Shown here in pieces: positions 10,783 to 22,059 of a stretch of DNA of 64,000 nucleotides; positions within the stretch are counted from its first letter, which is position 1, and every line of letters begins with the position of its first letter. The notes beneath the pieces were generated by a model, which was not told the origin of the DNA, ran no database searches, and saw nothing but the letters and a program-made list of their open reading frames with translations. The stretch is from Gigaspora rosea (taxonomy: Eukaryota > Glomeromycota > Glomeromycetes > Diversisporales > Gigasporaceae), in NCBI GenBank assembly GCA_003550325.1, contig QKWP01000003.1, positions 324,847-388,846 of the forward strand, read 5' to 3'. The position numbers were made by a program, and so were the translations under genes.

Positions 10783-12940
10783 ATATTATTAAAAAGTTAA
10801 AATATTACAAAAAAAATCCGTAAAATTGCTGACAATCCTATGTAAATTTATTAACTTCATATTATTTAACATCTATATTTAAATAATAAAATTTACTTTT
10901 TACCCAATAATAATCTAAAAATATATAATGTATGTCTATAATTATATACTTAGAAGATGGGTTTCATGCACATGTTATTATAAACTGCACAATCTTCCCA
11001 TCACTAGTTTTACTTTCAGCTGTTTTAAATATGTGCTAGGTTTGTGGTGCAGATTTAAAACATACATTTTTGCAAACTGCTATTCACCAATATGATCATT
11101 TTATTTATAGAATGTAGTGAAGAGTTATATGCAATAGCTATATGTAAAATCTATCGTATACTGTTGGATGTTTATATATTCAAATTGATATGTTCTGCAC
11201 ATTGTACAAATCATGTCTAATAAGGTTATAACTAGAAACTACAACAAATGCTATGCTATAATAAAATACTAAACAATAATAGTCCAAGACCTCACAACCT
11301 TGAAATGAGAGGCTAAGGCTAGAAAGAAACTTAGCCCAAGTAACAAGGATTTTTGGGTCTTGCTACAGCACAAACTTTTCTCTTCTTGGTGCAGCAGTAG
11401 AATGTTCTGTCTCAATTGTGACAGTTCTTTAAGATTGTCACATAAACACAAATTTATGATTTGTAGTCACAGGAATTCGATTTGGAGTATTCTCAAGCAC
11501 CTCTCTCAATGGAATTGGCTAGTGATAGAAATAACTCTCAAACGTTATGATCAATTGAAATAAAGATTGCGATCAATGTTTGAGCTATGTTTTTCATTTT
11601 TTAATCAATTATTATTATGACTTCATGAAAAAAATAGACGATTACACAATTATCTAAAAACTTTAACTCCCAAGACTTTGAAGTTTGAAACTTTGACTAA
11701 CGAAGCTTTACCTCCAGCCAACTATCTTTTTAACAATTTCTCGAATAATGTATCATCGCAACAGCGGCCATAATCGGCTACGGCAACAACCATATTAATA
11801 TTATTTAATAAAATATATATATGATATATAAAAAAGTAATATATTTTTTTTATTGGTGAAGAAAAAAATCGATGGAATAGTTATATACATTGTTATATAT
11901 CTAAAAGCTAGAAAGAAGTATGTATTTATTCTTTGAGCATTAAATTCTGAACGTCTTTTATTTGGTATAAGAGCTTTTGCTTGAAAAGTTGCATAATAAT
12001 TTTATGGCAGCAATGACGGTCCAGTTGAAGATCCATGTTATGAAAAAAATAATAACTATAAAATGAAAGAGTAATTGAGCTTGAGCAATCTCTTTGATTA
12101 CTCTAGCAATATAAATTTTACCAATTAACACAGCTCTATGAAAAAAAATTCGTGGTCGCAGCTCCAGGTTTTTTAACTTAAGTGATAATCACAACCAATT
12201 TTTTATTCAATTTCTGACTAATTAAAATTTACCCGATCCATTGAGGGAAGTGCTTGAGAACACCCTTAGTATATGTATTTTTGAAATAGGATGACATAAA
12301 TCACAACTTTAATCAATTTATAGGTTTTATATAAATAGAATTTATTAACTGATTACTGAATATTCTAGTTTTCTTTCTAAAGATCAGGTCAGAATAATAT
12401 TTAAAAATATTAATGGTTTGGATTTATCTGTACTAAATTTAGTACTTGTAATAAATTTAGACAGCTTTTTAGCTACCATATCTAATAATTTAAATAATTA
12501 ATTATGATTTTAAATAACTCTTTATAAATTGTTAGATATAGGGCTTTAAGTCTTATTTTTGATTTTATATGATTGTTTTCTAAAAAGTTTCCTTTTTTGG
12601 TAAAATTTTTTCATGCTAAGCAACAATTTAAAAATTACTAGTAATTTTATAATAAAAAATATAGACGGGAATTACTAAATTTAGTACAGTCGAAGTTATA
12701 CGAAAAATTGAGGTTATTAAAAAAAATATTTTCTTAATAATTTTATTATTAATATAAAAAAAATACAGCTAACCAATTTTGAATGTTTGTTTAATTTTTG
12801 TATATTGGAGGGCCTCACAGCAAAAGGTGGTGATAGACTAAAAAAATTTTTTCTGTAGTTTTTAATATTGTGTTCTAAATGGTCTAATTTTGCAAAAATA
12901 AAGTTTTTACAAAAAAAATTTTTTTTGAGTATGTCATATT
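10783..12940. other. Downstream non-coding region with a fold-back
   Basis: This contains the presumed 3' UTR of the preceding gene and AT-rich sequence. A fold-back is bounded by TTCTCAAGCACCTCTCTCAA at about 11491 and its inverted partner near 12242-12275. A palindromic word TACTAAATTTAGTA occurs at about 12431 and again, inverted, near 12675. No coding region is supported. Confidence 0.55.
11482..12275. repeat. Fold-back repeat, about 0.8 kb
   Basis: Arms near 11482-11515 and 12242-12275 share TTCTCAAGCAC and CTCAATGGA in inverted orientation. No clear target duplication was found, so this may be an old TIR element. Confidence 0.45.
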
Positions 12941-14160
12941 TTTTTTTTAGCAAATTGCAGAAAATTTGGTCTGAGGTCCAAATTTAAGTTTTAGCAAATT
13001 GAGGTTAATTTTAAAAAAGGTTATATAAAGCATTTTGGCAAATTACAGCTATTTTATGCATGTAATATTTTATTTTTAGCAAATTACCTGCATTTTGCAA
13101 GAAACATACCCAAAAATAAAGCTATCTCTTTTTTTGTACTACTATGATTTTTAAAAATTTAAGATGCTTAATTTTGAATTTTTTGATCAAAAAATCCAAA
13201 ATTAAACATCTTCTCTTAAATTTTCAAGAAATATAAAAGTAAATATGCCAGAATAATATTTTATGTGCTAAACAAGTTTTCTTATGGTACAATGTTAGAA
13301 TCAATTAGTAAAATTTGGATAATTATAATATTTTATATAATTTTATTAATAAAAATACTAAAAAATTCTATGATACTCCAAATTTTACTAATTGATTCTA
13401 ACATTGTGCCCTAAGAAAACTTGTTCAGCATATAAAAATACATTATTTTGGCATATTTACTTTTATATTTCTTGAAAATTCAAGAGAAGATGCTTAATTT
13501 TGGATTTTTTGATCAAAAAATCCAAAATTAAGCATCTTCTCTTAAATTTTCAAGAAATATAAAATTAAATATGCCGGAATAATGTATTTTTATGTGCTGA
13601 ACAAGTTTTCTTAGGGCACAATGTTAGAATCAATTAGTAAAATTTGGAGAATTATAATATTTTATATAATTTTATTAATAAAAATACTAAAAAATTCTAT
13701 GATACTCCAAATTTTACTAATTGATTCTAACATTGTGCCCTAAGAAAACTTGTTCAGCATATAAAAATACATTATTTTGGCATATTTACTTTTATATTTC
13801 TTGAAAATTCAAGAGAAGATACTTAATTTTGGATTTTTTAATCTAAAATCCAAAATTAAGAATCTTCTTTTAAATTTTTAAAAAAAAAATATAAAATTAA
13901 ATATGCTAGAATAATGTATTTTTATGTGCTGAACAAGTTTTCTTAGGGCACAATGTTAGAATCAATTAGTAAAATTTGGAGAATTATATAATTTTATATA
14001 ATTTTATTAATCTAACTTTATGCTCTAAGAAAATTTGTTCAGCACTCAAAAATATATATATTATTTTGATTTATAAAAATAGATGTGATAATTTAGTTTT
14101 TAGCAAATTACTAAAAATTTATATGTAATTGAATTTTTAGCAAATTTACTTGATTTTAGG
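12941..14160. repeat. Tandem array of palindromic units
   Basis: Between about 13150 and 14045 a palindromic unit of about 330 bp is repeated: the arm words CCAAATTTTACTAATTGATT and GGGCACAATGTTAGAATC alternate in both orientations at about 13290, 13380, 13620, 13705 and 13950. A second symmetry centre is the hairpin TTTTTTGATCAAAAAA at about 13180 and 13505. The array is bracketed by copies of TTTTAGCAAATT (12945-13085 and 14097-14150), suggesting one composite element that expanded in place. Confidence 0.75.
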
Positions 14161-14359
14161 GTAGCAAACACCTTCAAATTTATGCAGATCATTTATGACC
14201 TATATTAGAGATGTCCGGGGTTTAATGAAATTATAAATCAAGAAAAAACTGCTTAAAGAATCTTACTTTTACTATTACTTGCAAAGTTTTGAAACTTAAC
14301 TGAGTTAGATTTATTAAGTTAAAAATTAGTTACATCAGCAAAAAAAATAGACCGATATA

Positions 14360-14562
14360 CAGTCACCTCTCTCTAATCCGAACCTTATAAACTGAACACT
14401 ATTAAACTCTCTCTAAACTGAACAAAATCTTCTAGAACATTTGTAAATTTTATTATAAAGTTTGGATAAGCCATATATAACCTTTTGAAAACTGAACTTT
14501 TTCAAATTTTTATATAGTAAAAAAAAGCAGTCCCAGCTGTTCGGATTAAAAAGAGGCAACTG
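14360..14562. mobile_element. TA-flanked pogo/Tigger-like MITE
   Basis: The left end CAGTCACCTCTCTCTAATCC matches the inverted right end CAGTTGCCTCTTTTTAATCC, with TA at 14358-14359 and 14563-14564. Inside the ends an AACTGAAC/AATCCGAAC word is repeated several times. The TA target and CAGT-n-CCTC head fit the Tc1/mariner superfamily, pogo branch. There is no transposase. Confidence 0.82.
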
Positions 14563-14593
14563 TATATCGATTATTAACTAGATAATTATATAT

Positions 14594-14768
14594 CGATACT
14601 AATCACCCCTGCCAATTACTAACAATCATGATAATAATCGATATATAGTAAATTCGTTAATCAGCAATAATGCTAGTTATCGATACTAATTACCCCTGCT
14701 GATTACTAAAGATCATGATAATAATCGATATATAGTGAATTCGTTAATCAGCGATAATGCTAATTATC
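14594..14768. repeat. Direct duplication, period 87 bp
   Basis: Two adjacent copies containing CGATACTAAT, CCCCTGC, ATAATCGATATATAG and TTCGTTAATCAGC. The ATCGATATAT word is one of the commonest dispersed motifs of the window (also dense at 16260-16480, 17780-17950, 18800-18990 and 21830-21960). Confidence 0.75.
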
Positions 14769-15045
14769 GCTATATAACCAATTTGATTAATAGTGATATA
14801 TGATAACATTCAATTCTAATCATACCTATTGATTATGATACTACAGCAATTTTATTGCTAGTTATCACAATAATATTAGATAAATAAACTAGTGATATTT
14901 GATATTATTAGATATATAGCGATTCAATTTCATATTTGTATATTTAATGAAGCGCAGTCAATCCAATTTTATTAAAAAAATTGCAAATACAAATGAAAAA
15001 AGAAATTACTATAATGAAAAAAACAAACAAAAGACTAAACTATTA

Positions 15046-15212
15046 TTAAATAACTCCAAATAATTTGTCTAGCTCTTCTATAGACATCATTGATGAACTT
15101 CTTCGGTATACAGGTACAGGCTCAGGCTCAGGCTCAGGCTCAGGTTCAGGTGAGGATTGTCTCACCATTTCAGCCACAGGACACTTTATAAGACTTATGT
15201 CAAAAATCCCTA
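15046..15212 (-). CDS. Orphan 3'-terminal exon with Pro-Glu repeat
   Basis: On the minus strand a good acceptor (T-rich tract, then CATGCAG) opens at 15213 into a 55-codon open frame ending in TAA at 15046-15048. The encoded peptide begins GIFDISLIKCPVAEMVRQSS, continues with five Pro-Glu pairs and PVPVY, and ends SMMSIEELDKLFGVI. Codon use and the acidic C-terminus look protein-like rather than random. No upstream exon could be joined: the sequence immediately to the right is a hairpin element (15274-15386) and then a plus-strand transposase-like remnant. It may be the last exon of a gene whose 5' part was lost or lies beyond an intron I cannot define. Function is unknown. Confidence 0.45.
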
Positions 15213-15273
15213 CTGCATGTCAAACAAAAAAGAATATATGAATAAATAATAAATAGTGTAGACTGAAAAAATA

Positions 15274-15386
15274 ACCAAATTGGCAAAAAATTTTGCATTA
15301 CGAAAAATTAATTATCATGAATTATTGATGCATCGATAATTCATAATAATTAATTTTTCATGACGCAAATTTTTTGCCAATTTGGT
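15274..15386. mobile_element. Near-perfect 113-bp hairpin element
   Basis: The two arms (ACCAAATTGGCAAAAAATTT and its complement) pair almost completely around a short TTGATGCATCGA centre. No target duplication is evident. It is probably a fold-back MITE. Confidence 0.65.
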
Positions 15387-15479
15387 CCCTATTCATATAT
15401 ATTAAATAAAATGGCTATATATCGCTAATAATCGATATATAGGTTAAAAGAAAAAAAGTTAACTGAAAAAGAAGGTTCA

Positions 15480-16191
15480 AAAGGAAACGAAAAACAAAAG
15501 GGTTCGAAAAGTGGTTATGGACAATAAATTTGAAAGATCTTGATGACTTCCTCAAAAAAAATAAAGACATAGACTCTTTACAAAAAGAAGGTTTGCAAAA
15601 ACTGCTAACCAGCCTCAACGAATTTTTTGAAAAGGAATCAACTATGTCAATTGATGATGATGCATGGATGGAGTTTTTTGCATCAATAGCTTTAGAAACA
15701 CTGATATTATCTGTGCTACCACGAAGTTTCACAGAAAACTTATGTTTTCTAATGTTGTAATAAGTGCTAAAGTTGATGAAAAAGATGTAAATTGGTACGG
15801 CTTAGTAGGTAATATTCACATTATCTGATTCTGCATATATATATAATGTAATAAGTATATTAATAATAATGAGTAATAACAAAAGCAAAACAAGTGCGAA
15901 TATAGACAATATTATCATTACATCACAAGTAATTATATACTAATATAATAATTATATATTAATTTTCAGGTATTGCTAATACTTAAGTTTTACTGAGTGG
16001 TAGACAGTGAACCGCTTGAATTCGTGCTTGTTCAGTGGTATGAAGAAGAGGGCGAACTATGGGAATGCCCTAAATTAAAATTAATTAAATATTATAGTTG
16101 TATTTCCATAGAAAGTATAGAAAAAACTGTTCATATTGATCCAAGATTTGATAAGACAAATGAATATTTAATAAACATTTATATGTTCTAA
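15480..16191 (+). pseudogene. Decayed C-terminal part of a transposase-like gene
   Basis: Three frame-shifted stretches read as one protein tail. The first (about 15480-15735) includes LKDLDDFLKKNKDIDSLQKE and a helical acidic segment. The second (about 15735-15808) reads NVVISAKVDEKDVNWYGLVG and runs into an apparent intron (GTAATA at 15809 to TTTTCAG at 15969). The last (15997-16191) reads EPLEFVLVQWYEEEGELWEC and ends HIDPRFDKTNEYLINIYMF-stop. The ending VQWY...V(H)I.PRF.K.NEY..N...F resembles tails I associate with Plavaka/KDZ-type transposases of fungi; this is recognition from memory and unverified. Stops and frameshifts (for example TAA at about 15982) show it is not functional. Confidence 0.45.
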
Positions 16192-16439
16192 TAAAATTAA
16201 AGAGTTTATCATTAATCAATTTAAATATATGTTCTACAATGCAATAAATAGATGCATATCAATATGCATTGGATAATTTAATATCCGATATAAATTAATA
16301 AATAGATATAAATCGCATGGTAATACAGAAAATCATATTGATATATATCGGTAAAAGATAAATATCGATAAAGAGCAAACATATCGATATATACTGGTAA
16401 ATAATAAATATCATTAAATAACTAATTATCGATATATAT

Positions 16440-16775
16440 TGATTATATTAATATCGATATAAATCATTTATTAGATTCATATCGCAATGTAGCAGACCTA
16501 TTACTATCAATATATGGGATCTTAGCTAGGTTTTTTTTCTAAAAATAGATTTATTATGTTTTTCTTAATAAAAATCTTATGTAACAATGCTCGTAGGGTC
16601 ATTTTGCTAGCAAAGATCCCATATAACAATATTTTGTTAATTGTCGAAATATATCAAATATTTTTAGTAGATTATAAATCAATAAATAACAAATATCGCT
16701 ATATGTCGATAGTAATAAGTCTGCTAGATTGCAATATGAATCTAATAAATGATTTATATCAATATTAATATAATC
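16440..16775. repeat. Inverted repeat with about 75-bp arms
   Basis: The left arm 16440-16513 and right arm 16702-16775 pair over TGATTATATTAATAT, ATAAATCATTTATTAGATTC and GCAGAC. The spacer carries a smaller inverted pair (GGGATCTTAGCTAG and CTAGCAAAGATCCC). It abuts the element at 16776, whose target duplication overlaps the arm end. Confidence 0.65.
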
Positions 16776-17775
16776 AGGACCCCAAATAATCTATGTAAGG
16801 TTATATTTGAGCATCATAGTAAAAATTTTTTTGGTTAGCGGTTTTGGTTTGGTAATATAAGCTATATTTCAAACATTAGTTAGAACTTTTATCCAATTTT
16901 ACCTTTTTTTGAAATACAACGTNNNNNNNNNNNNNNNNNNNNNNNNNNNNNNNNNNNNNNNNNNNNNNNNNNNNNNNNNNNNNNNNNNNNNNNNNNNNNN
17001 NNNNNNNNNNNNNNNNNNNNNNNNNNNNNNNNNNNNNNNNNNNNNNNNNNNNNNNNNNNNNNNNNNNNNNNNNNNNNNNNNNNNNNNNNNNNNNNNNNNN
17101 NNNNNNNNNNNNNNNNNNNNNNNNNNNNNNNNNNNNNNNNNNNNNNNNNNNNNNNNNNNNNNNNNNNNNNNNNNNNNNNNNNNNNNNNNNNNNNNNNNNN
17201 NNNNNNNNNNNNNNNNNNNNNNNNNNNNNNNNNNNNNNNNNNNNNNNNNNNNNNNNNNNNNNNNNNNNNNNNNNNNNNNNNNNNNNNNNNNNNNNNNNNN
17301 NNNNNNNNNNNNNNNNNNNNNNNNNNNNNNNNNNNNNNNNNNNNNNNNNNNNNNNNNNNNNNNNNNNNNNNNNNNNNNNNNNNNNNNNNNNNNNNNNNNN
17401 NNNNNNNNAAAAAAAAAAAAAACTTAAAAAAAAAAAAAAACCTCCATTTTGCTTAATTTTTACCCCTTTCTCTCTTTTACTCCTCTCTCCCTTTTACCCC
17501 TCTCTCCTTTTTACCCCTCTTTTACTTTTCCCTTCTCTCCTTTTTACTTGCCGGATTACTATTATAGCCCAATTTTTTATTAGCACATTTCAAATATAAC
17601 ATTTATAAAAATTAACCCATTACTATTCTTTCAAATATACTTATTTTACCTATTACCCATTTTCAAATATAGCCTTTTTCTCCAATACCTACTTTTCAAA
17701 TATAACCTTTTTTAAAAGACGGCACTCCATTAGCTATTTTTCAACTATAACCTCACATAGATTATTCAGGGTCCT
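16776..17775. mobile_element. 8-bp-TSD element with AGGACCC ends, spanning the gap
   Basis: The left end AGGACCCCAAATAATCTATG pairs with the inverted right end AGGACCCTGAATAATCTATG. The flanks are a perfect 8-bp repeat ATATAATC (16768-16775 and 17776-17783). Its interior contains the assembly gap and, right of it, pyrimidine-rich tracts with repeated TTTCAAATATA words. Sibling ends occur at 54121 and 58904. The 8-bp duplication points to a hAT-type element. Confidence 0.78.
16923..17408. other. Assembly gap (486 N)
   Basis: This is a run of N bases. Both sides are A-rich or pyrimidine-rich low-complexity sequence inside the 16776-17775 element, which probably explains the assembly break. Confidence 0.99.
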
Positions 17776-17783
17776 ATATAATC

Positions 17784-19525
17784 GATATATCAATAATTAG
17801 TTATTTAATAATATTTATCATTTACCAGTATATATCATTTTTTAGTTATGTATCATTATATAACCTAAATTATCAATATATACTATTATTTTCTAATCAA
17901 TATGATCGATTTATTGCTATATATCGATATGTATCTATATAAAAAATTTTCTAATATATTTATGTACATAAAATTACATACAAGTAAATTTATAAAATTT
18001 TACTAGTCACTACTATTTATATTTTTACTAATATTTCATAGTTTACTTTGATTATATTATGGATATTAGTAGCTCTACTAGTAGCTGGCTTTAGCTATAA
18101 ATTTAAGCAAAATCTAATTAAAGCTAAGCCAAACTATAATTTAAACCAGTATTGCAAATCTGGTTTGAAATTTATATTTTCATAAGAATATATTTATTTA
18201 ATTTAATGTTCTCCAAAATTTTTTTATGTTCTCAAATAGAAATGAATTTTTTTCTTTCTCTCTATTTCTTTCTCTCTATTTTTCTCTCTTCTTCTCTTTC
18301 TCTCTTTATCTTTTTTTTCTCATACTCACTTTCTTACACTCTCTCTTTCTCTCTCACTTTTTCATTCTCTTACTTTCTCACTCTTTTACTCTCTTTTTCA
18401 CTCTTCTTTTCTTGCTCTCACTTTTACTTACTTTTACTTCCTCTTTCTCACTCTTACTTTTTCTTTCTCACTCTTATATTTTCTTTCTTTATTCTCTTTT
18501 ATAACTTATAATTTAATACTCTTTTAGTTAATTTTTAATTTTTTAATTAATATATTTAAAAATTATTAACGATAAAATAATAAAAATATAATCTATTTAA
18601 CTAAAATATATCAATAAAGCTAAGCTATTTATAAAAATAAGTAAATAAATTCATATATGTTTTAAAAAAAATTATATAATATTTGAGGTAATGTTTAAGA
18701 TGTTATTGATTTGACCTGGTTTGTATATTTAGTTTTTTAAATAAGCTATTTTTTTTTTTTTTATTCTTTGACGGTCTCGCTCATTAGGAAATTTTATATA
18801 TAGATATTGATCAATATATAACACTTAATTGTTTTATATCAATTATAAAATATCGCTATATATCGATTAACTGGATAAAAATCGATATACAGTATATCTA
18901 AATCGATATATATCATTTTTTATATTAAATCGTTATATATCTATAAATCAATTATAATCAGAATTATTTGAACCGATATATAATGATTAACAGATCTTTA
19001 ATGATTACATAGTGTTTTGAATTACCAGATAAAAAAAAAAAAAACAAAAAAAAGTTTTTAAAAAATTTCCTATGTCCATCTAATCCGTAACGTGTCCTAG
19101 ATTATAAAAATATACCACAAAATAAAAAAAAAAACTTAAAAAAAACTCCATTTTTGATGATTTTTACCTTTTCTTCCTTTTACCACTCTCCCTTTTTTTT
19201 TCTCTCTTTTTTTTCTTTTTTCTTTTTCTTTTTTTCTCTTTCTTTTTTTCTTTTTAATATTTCAAATACTTTTGAAATATTTTGGTATCAGTAGATTTGT
19301 AATCTAAATCATATCAAGGACGCGTTTGACTAATATTTTCAAAATGTTTCAATAAATTTTCAATTATTGAACCACAAGATCAGATTAGATCTTTGTTTTT
19401 TTTGTTTATAATTTAGATCTTCTATTAATTTTATATTGTTTTTTTGTTTTTCTTTTGTTTTTTTTTGGTTTCGTTTAGTTTCGTTTAGTTTCATTTTGTT
19501 TCATTTAGTTTGTTTTTTTTTATTT
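17784..19525. other. Low-complexity and dispersed-repeat region
   Basis: This holds ATCGATATAT-type repeats, a long polypyrimidine tract at about 18235-18505 (TTTCTTTCTCTCTATTTC style) that opens two artificial ORFs, a second one at about 19185-19255, and a short tandem GTTTCGTTTA repeat at about 19465-19510. A segment at about 19100-19160 (AACTTAAAAAAAACTCCATT) resembles the sequence just right of the gap, so an old copy of that element interior may be present. No gene is supported. Confidence 0.6.
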
Positions 19526-20736
19526 AAGGTAGATATGCCTAATTTGGCACAGTGCCTAATTTGGCGAACTAACAATATGGGCAGCCATCAATAGAAATCA
19601 AGTAAATCAACATTTGAAAAAAAATTAATTCTTTAACTTTCATAGCCCATATCTCAATGAATTTTAAAGCTATCTTAATGATTTAGTATTCAAAAGAAAG
19701 CTTAGATCTTAAGCTTTTTTTTGAATATTAAATTATTAAGATAGTTTTTAAATTCATTAAGATCTGAGCTATGAAATTTAAGGAATTAATTTTTTTCAAA
19801 TGTTGATTTACTTGATTTCTATTGATGGCTGCCCATATCTTACGAACTGGTAATCAGAATCACGTGATTTTGGTACCATTCGATTCGTCTCATCGAGAAG
19901 AATCGAATGTTAAAAAAATCACGTGATTCTGACTGATAGTTCACAAGATATTATCAGTTAACCAAAACAACCTACATATATAATCTTTGAAAATTAGCAC
20001 AAAATAATGAATAAATTTTGATAGGCAAGTCCGTTTTTGATGATTTTACCACCTAAATGTCCGCCTTGAAGAGACGGTTCCAACGAGCCCAAAATTGTTA
20101 AAATCCAATCACGGGATCACAATATCATTAAGATTTTGTATCACATTGGATAAAAATTAATAAGTTTAACTAATCTAATTTTCATCAAAAAGTAATAAGA
20201 AAGTTCTTAACAATCTTGAGATTCTGTGATTGGATTTTAACGATTTTTAGCTCGTTGGGATTGTCTCTTCAAGGCGGACATTTTGGTGGTAAAATCGTCA
20301 AAACGGACCAGTCTGTCAGAAGTTATCTACAATTTTATGTTAATTTCAAATTTTGCTTTACACAGGTTATTTTGGTTAAATGATGATATCTTGTGAACTA
20401 TCAATCTAAATCACATAATTTTAGTACCATTCGACTCGTCACATCGTGACGAATTGAATAATACCAAAATCGTGTAATTTCGATCAATGGTCACAAAATA
20501 TCATTAAAAATCTTTAATGCACCAAATTAGGCACTGCACCAAAATTAAACTGTGTTTTTGGATAAACTTTAAAAAGTGATATCTTATGATCGAGTGATCA
20601 GATTCAGGTGATTTTGGTCCACTGATTCGTCTCGATAAGAAGAATTGAATGGTATCAAAATCATCTGATTCTGATCAATATGTCACATGATATTCATCTT
20701 AGAACTTAGTTGTGTCAAATTAGGCATATCTACCTT
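19526..20736. mobile_element. 1.2-kb compound palindrome element
   Basis: The ends AAGGTAGATATGCCTAATTT are inverted copies at 19526 and 20736. A possible 8-bp duplication TTTTATTT flanks it but is low complexity. Inside are (a) a perfect-looking fold-back at 19568-19846 with arms GGGCAGCCATCAATAGAAAT; (b) hairpins at about 19848-19960, 20385-20510 and 20575-20700, each with CGTCTC/GAGA at or near the apex and CAAAATC-type arms; and (c) a fold-back at about 20027-20311 with arms TCCGTTTTTGATGA and CCAATCAC. There is no ORF of note. Confidence 0.72.
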
Positions 20737-20769
20737 TTTTTATTTTTTAATTTTTTTATTTTATCTTTG

Positions 20770-21540
20770 CAAGAAATCCAGCGACTTTTCGGTACTTAGC
20801 GCAAGCTAACTCAGCCTTTTGTCACTTTGCAAGAACACACAATTACTTTTTCTAGCAATTATGAAAGTTCAAGAACGCAAGTTTTTGCAAGATTTTGCAA
20901 GGTTTCATTTTATTTATTTTTTCATTTCATGTTTATTGTTTTTGTTTTTTATTTTTATTAATTTATTTATTCTGGCACTTTGCAAAAACCTTCGATATTT
21001 CTAAATTGCAAAAACATGAACTCAAAATGGAAATTTGGGGCTTTGTTTATTTTTTTTATTTAGTTTGCTTACATTTTTGTTTTTTGTTTGTTTTCTTTTT
21101 TTTTACTTATTTTTTTAACTTTATTTTTTTTATTTATCCTTTACTTCTTTCGAAACTTTGCAAGAAAAATAACTTGACTTTCCAGCACTTTACAAGAACA
21201 CCAATTCTAACATTTCTGGTACTTTGCAAGAAGTCACAAATATGAACGAATATAATCGAATATAGGCAAATATGAGCAAAATATAATGGTTTATTTTTTT
21301 TCATTTTTGTTTTTTTTGTTATTTTTTTTGTTTTGTTTTTTGTTTTTTGTTTGTTTTTTTTTACTTATTTTTTTATTTTATTTTATTTTATTTATTCTTA
21401 CTTCTTTCAGAACTTTGCAAGAAAACAACCTAACTTTCTGGCACTTTGCAAGAAGTAGCGAATATAAACAAATATAAGCAAATATAAGCAAATATGAGTG
21501 AATATAAAGAATATAATAGTTTATTTTTTTGTTTTCATTT
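20770..21540. repeat. Degenerate tandem repeat around ACTTTGCAAGAA
   Basis: The word ACTTTGCAAGAA recurs at least eight times. Two clear longer copies start at about 21143 and 21399 (period about 255), each with TTACTTCTTTC, ACTTTGCAAGAA, an AATATA-AGCAAATATGAG block and a long T-rich tract. The T-rich parts open hydrophobic artificial ORFs on the plus strand. Confidence 0.65.
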
Positions 21541-22059
21541 TTTTAATTTTTTTTGGTTTCATTTTTTATAGATTTATTTTTTTTTGTCATTTTTTTTATA
21601 ATAATATATCATATAATATATGTAATATTTAAAATATAATATATAATAAAAAATAATATTTTATATTAAATAGCGAAAAACTTGTGAATATTGTATATTT
21701 AATAAATTAAAATATTATAATAATAATAATAATAAAAATTTATAATTAAATTGTAAAAATTTGCAAAAACTTGTGAAAACCTGTAAAATATTCAAAAAGC
21801 ATGATTATGTGAATATAATAATTATTAATTGATATCATATTCGATATATATTGATTAACCAGATATATATCGATTACTATCACTATCGTTAAAAATTGAC
21901 AGAGGTGTTGATTATAGATATATATCTTACAGTTAGTAATCGATATATATCTATATATAAAATTTGCTGATGCTAGTACTTAGCTAGGTTAATTATATAA
22001 TTTATATCTAAAAAAAATAATAAACTATCTAATATATCTACCTAATATATAAGCCTAAC
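21541..22059. other. AT-rich spacer
   Basis: Only AATATA microsatellite-like sequence and more ATCGATATAT dispersed repeats are seen. Nothing coding. Confidence 0.6.

Noticed and set aside
16909-17427. Long ORF across the N run
   Set aside because: It exists only because N bases cannot encode stops; it is an assembly gap, not a gene.
18152-18511. Two overlapping plus-strand ORFs rich in Phe, Leu and Ser
   Set aside because: They are translations of a polypyrimidine tract with no conserved pattern. The hydrophobicity is a base-composition artefact.
20819-21477. Hydrophobic ORFs that could be taken for membrane proteins
   Set aside because: They follow long T-runs in a tandem repeat and have no protein-like codon structure.
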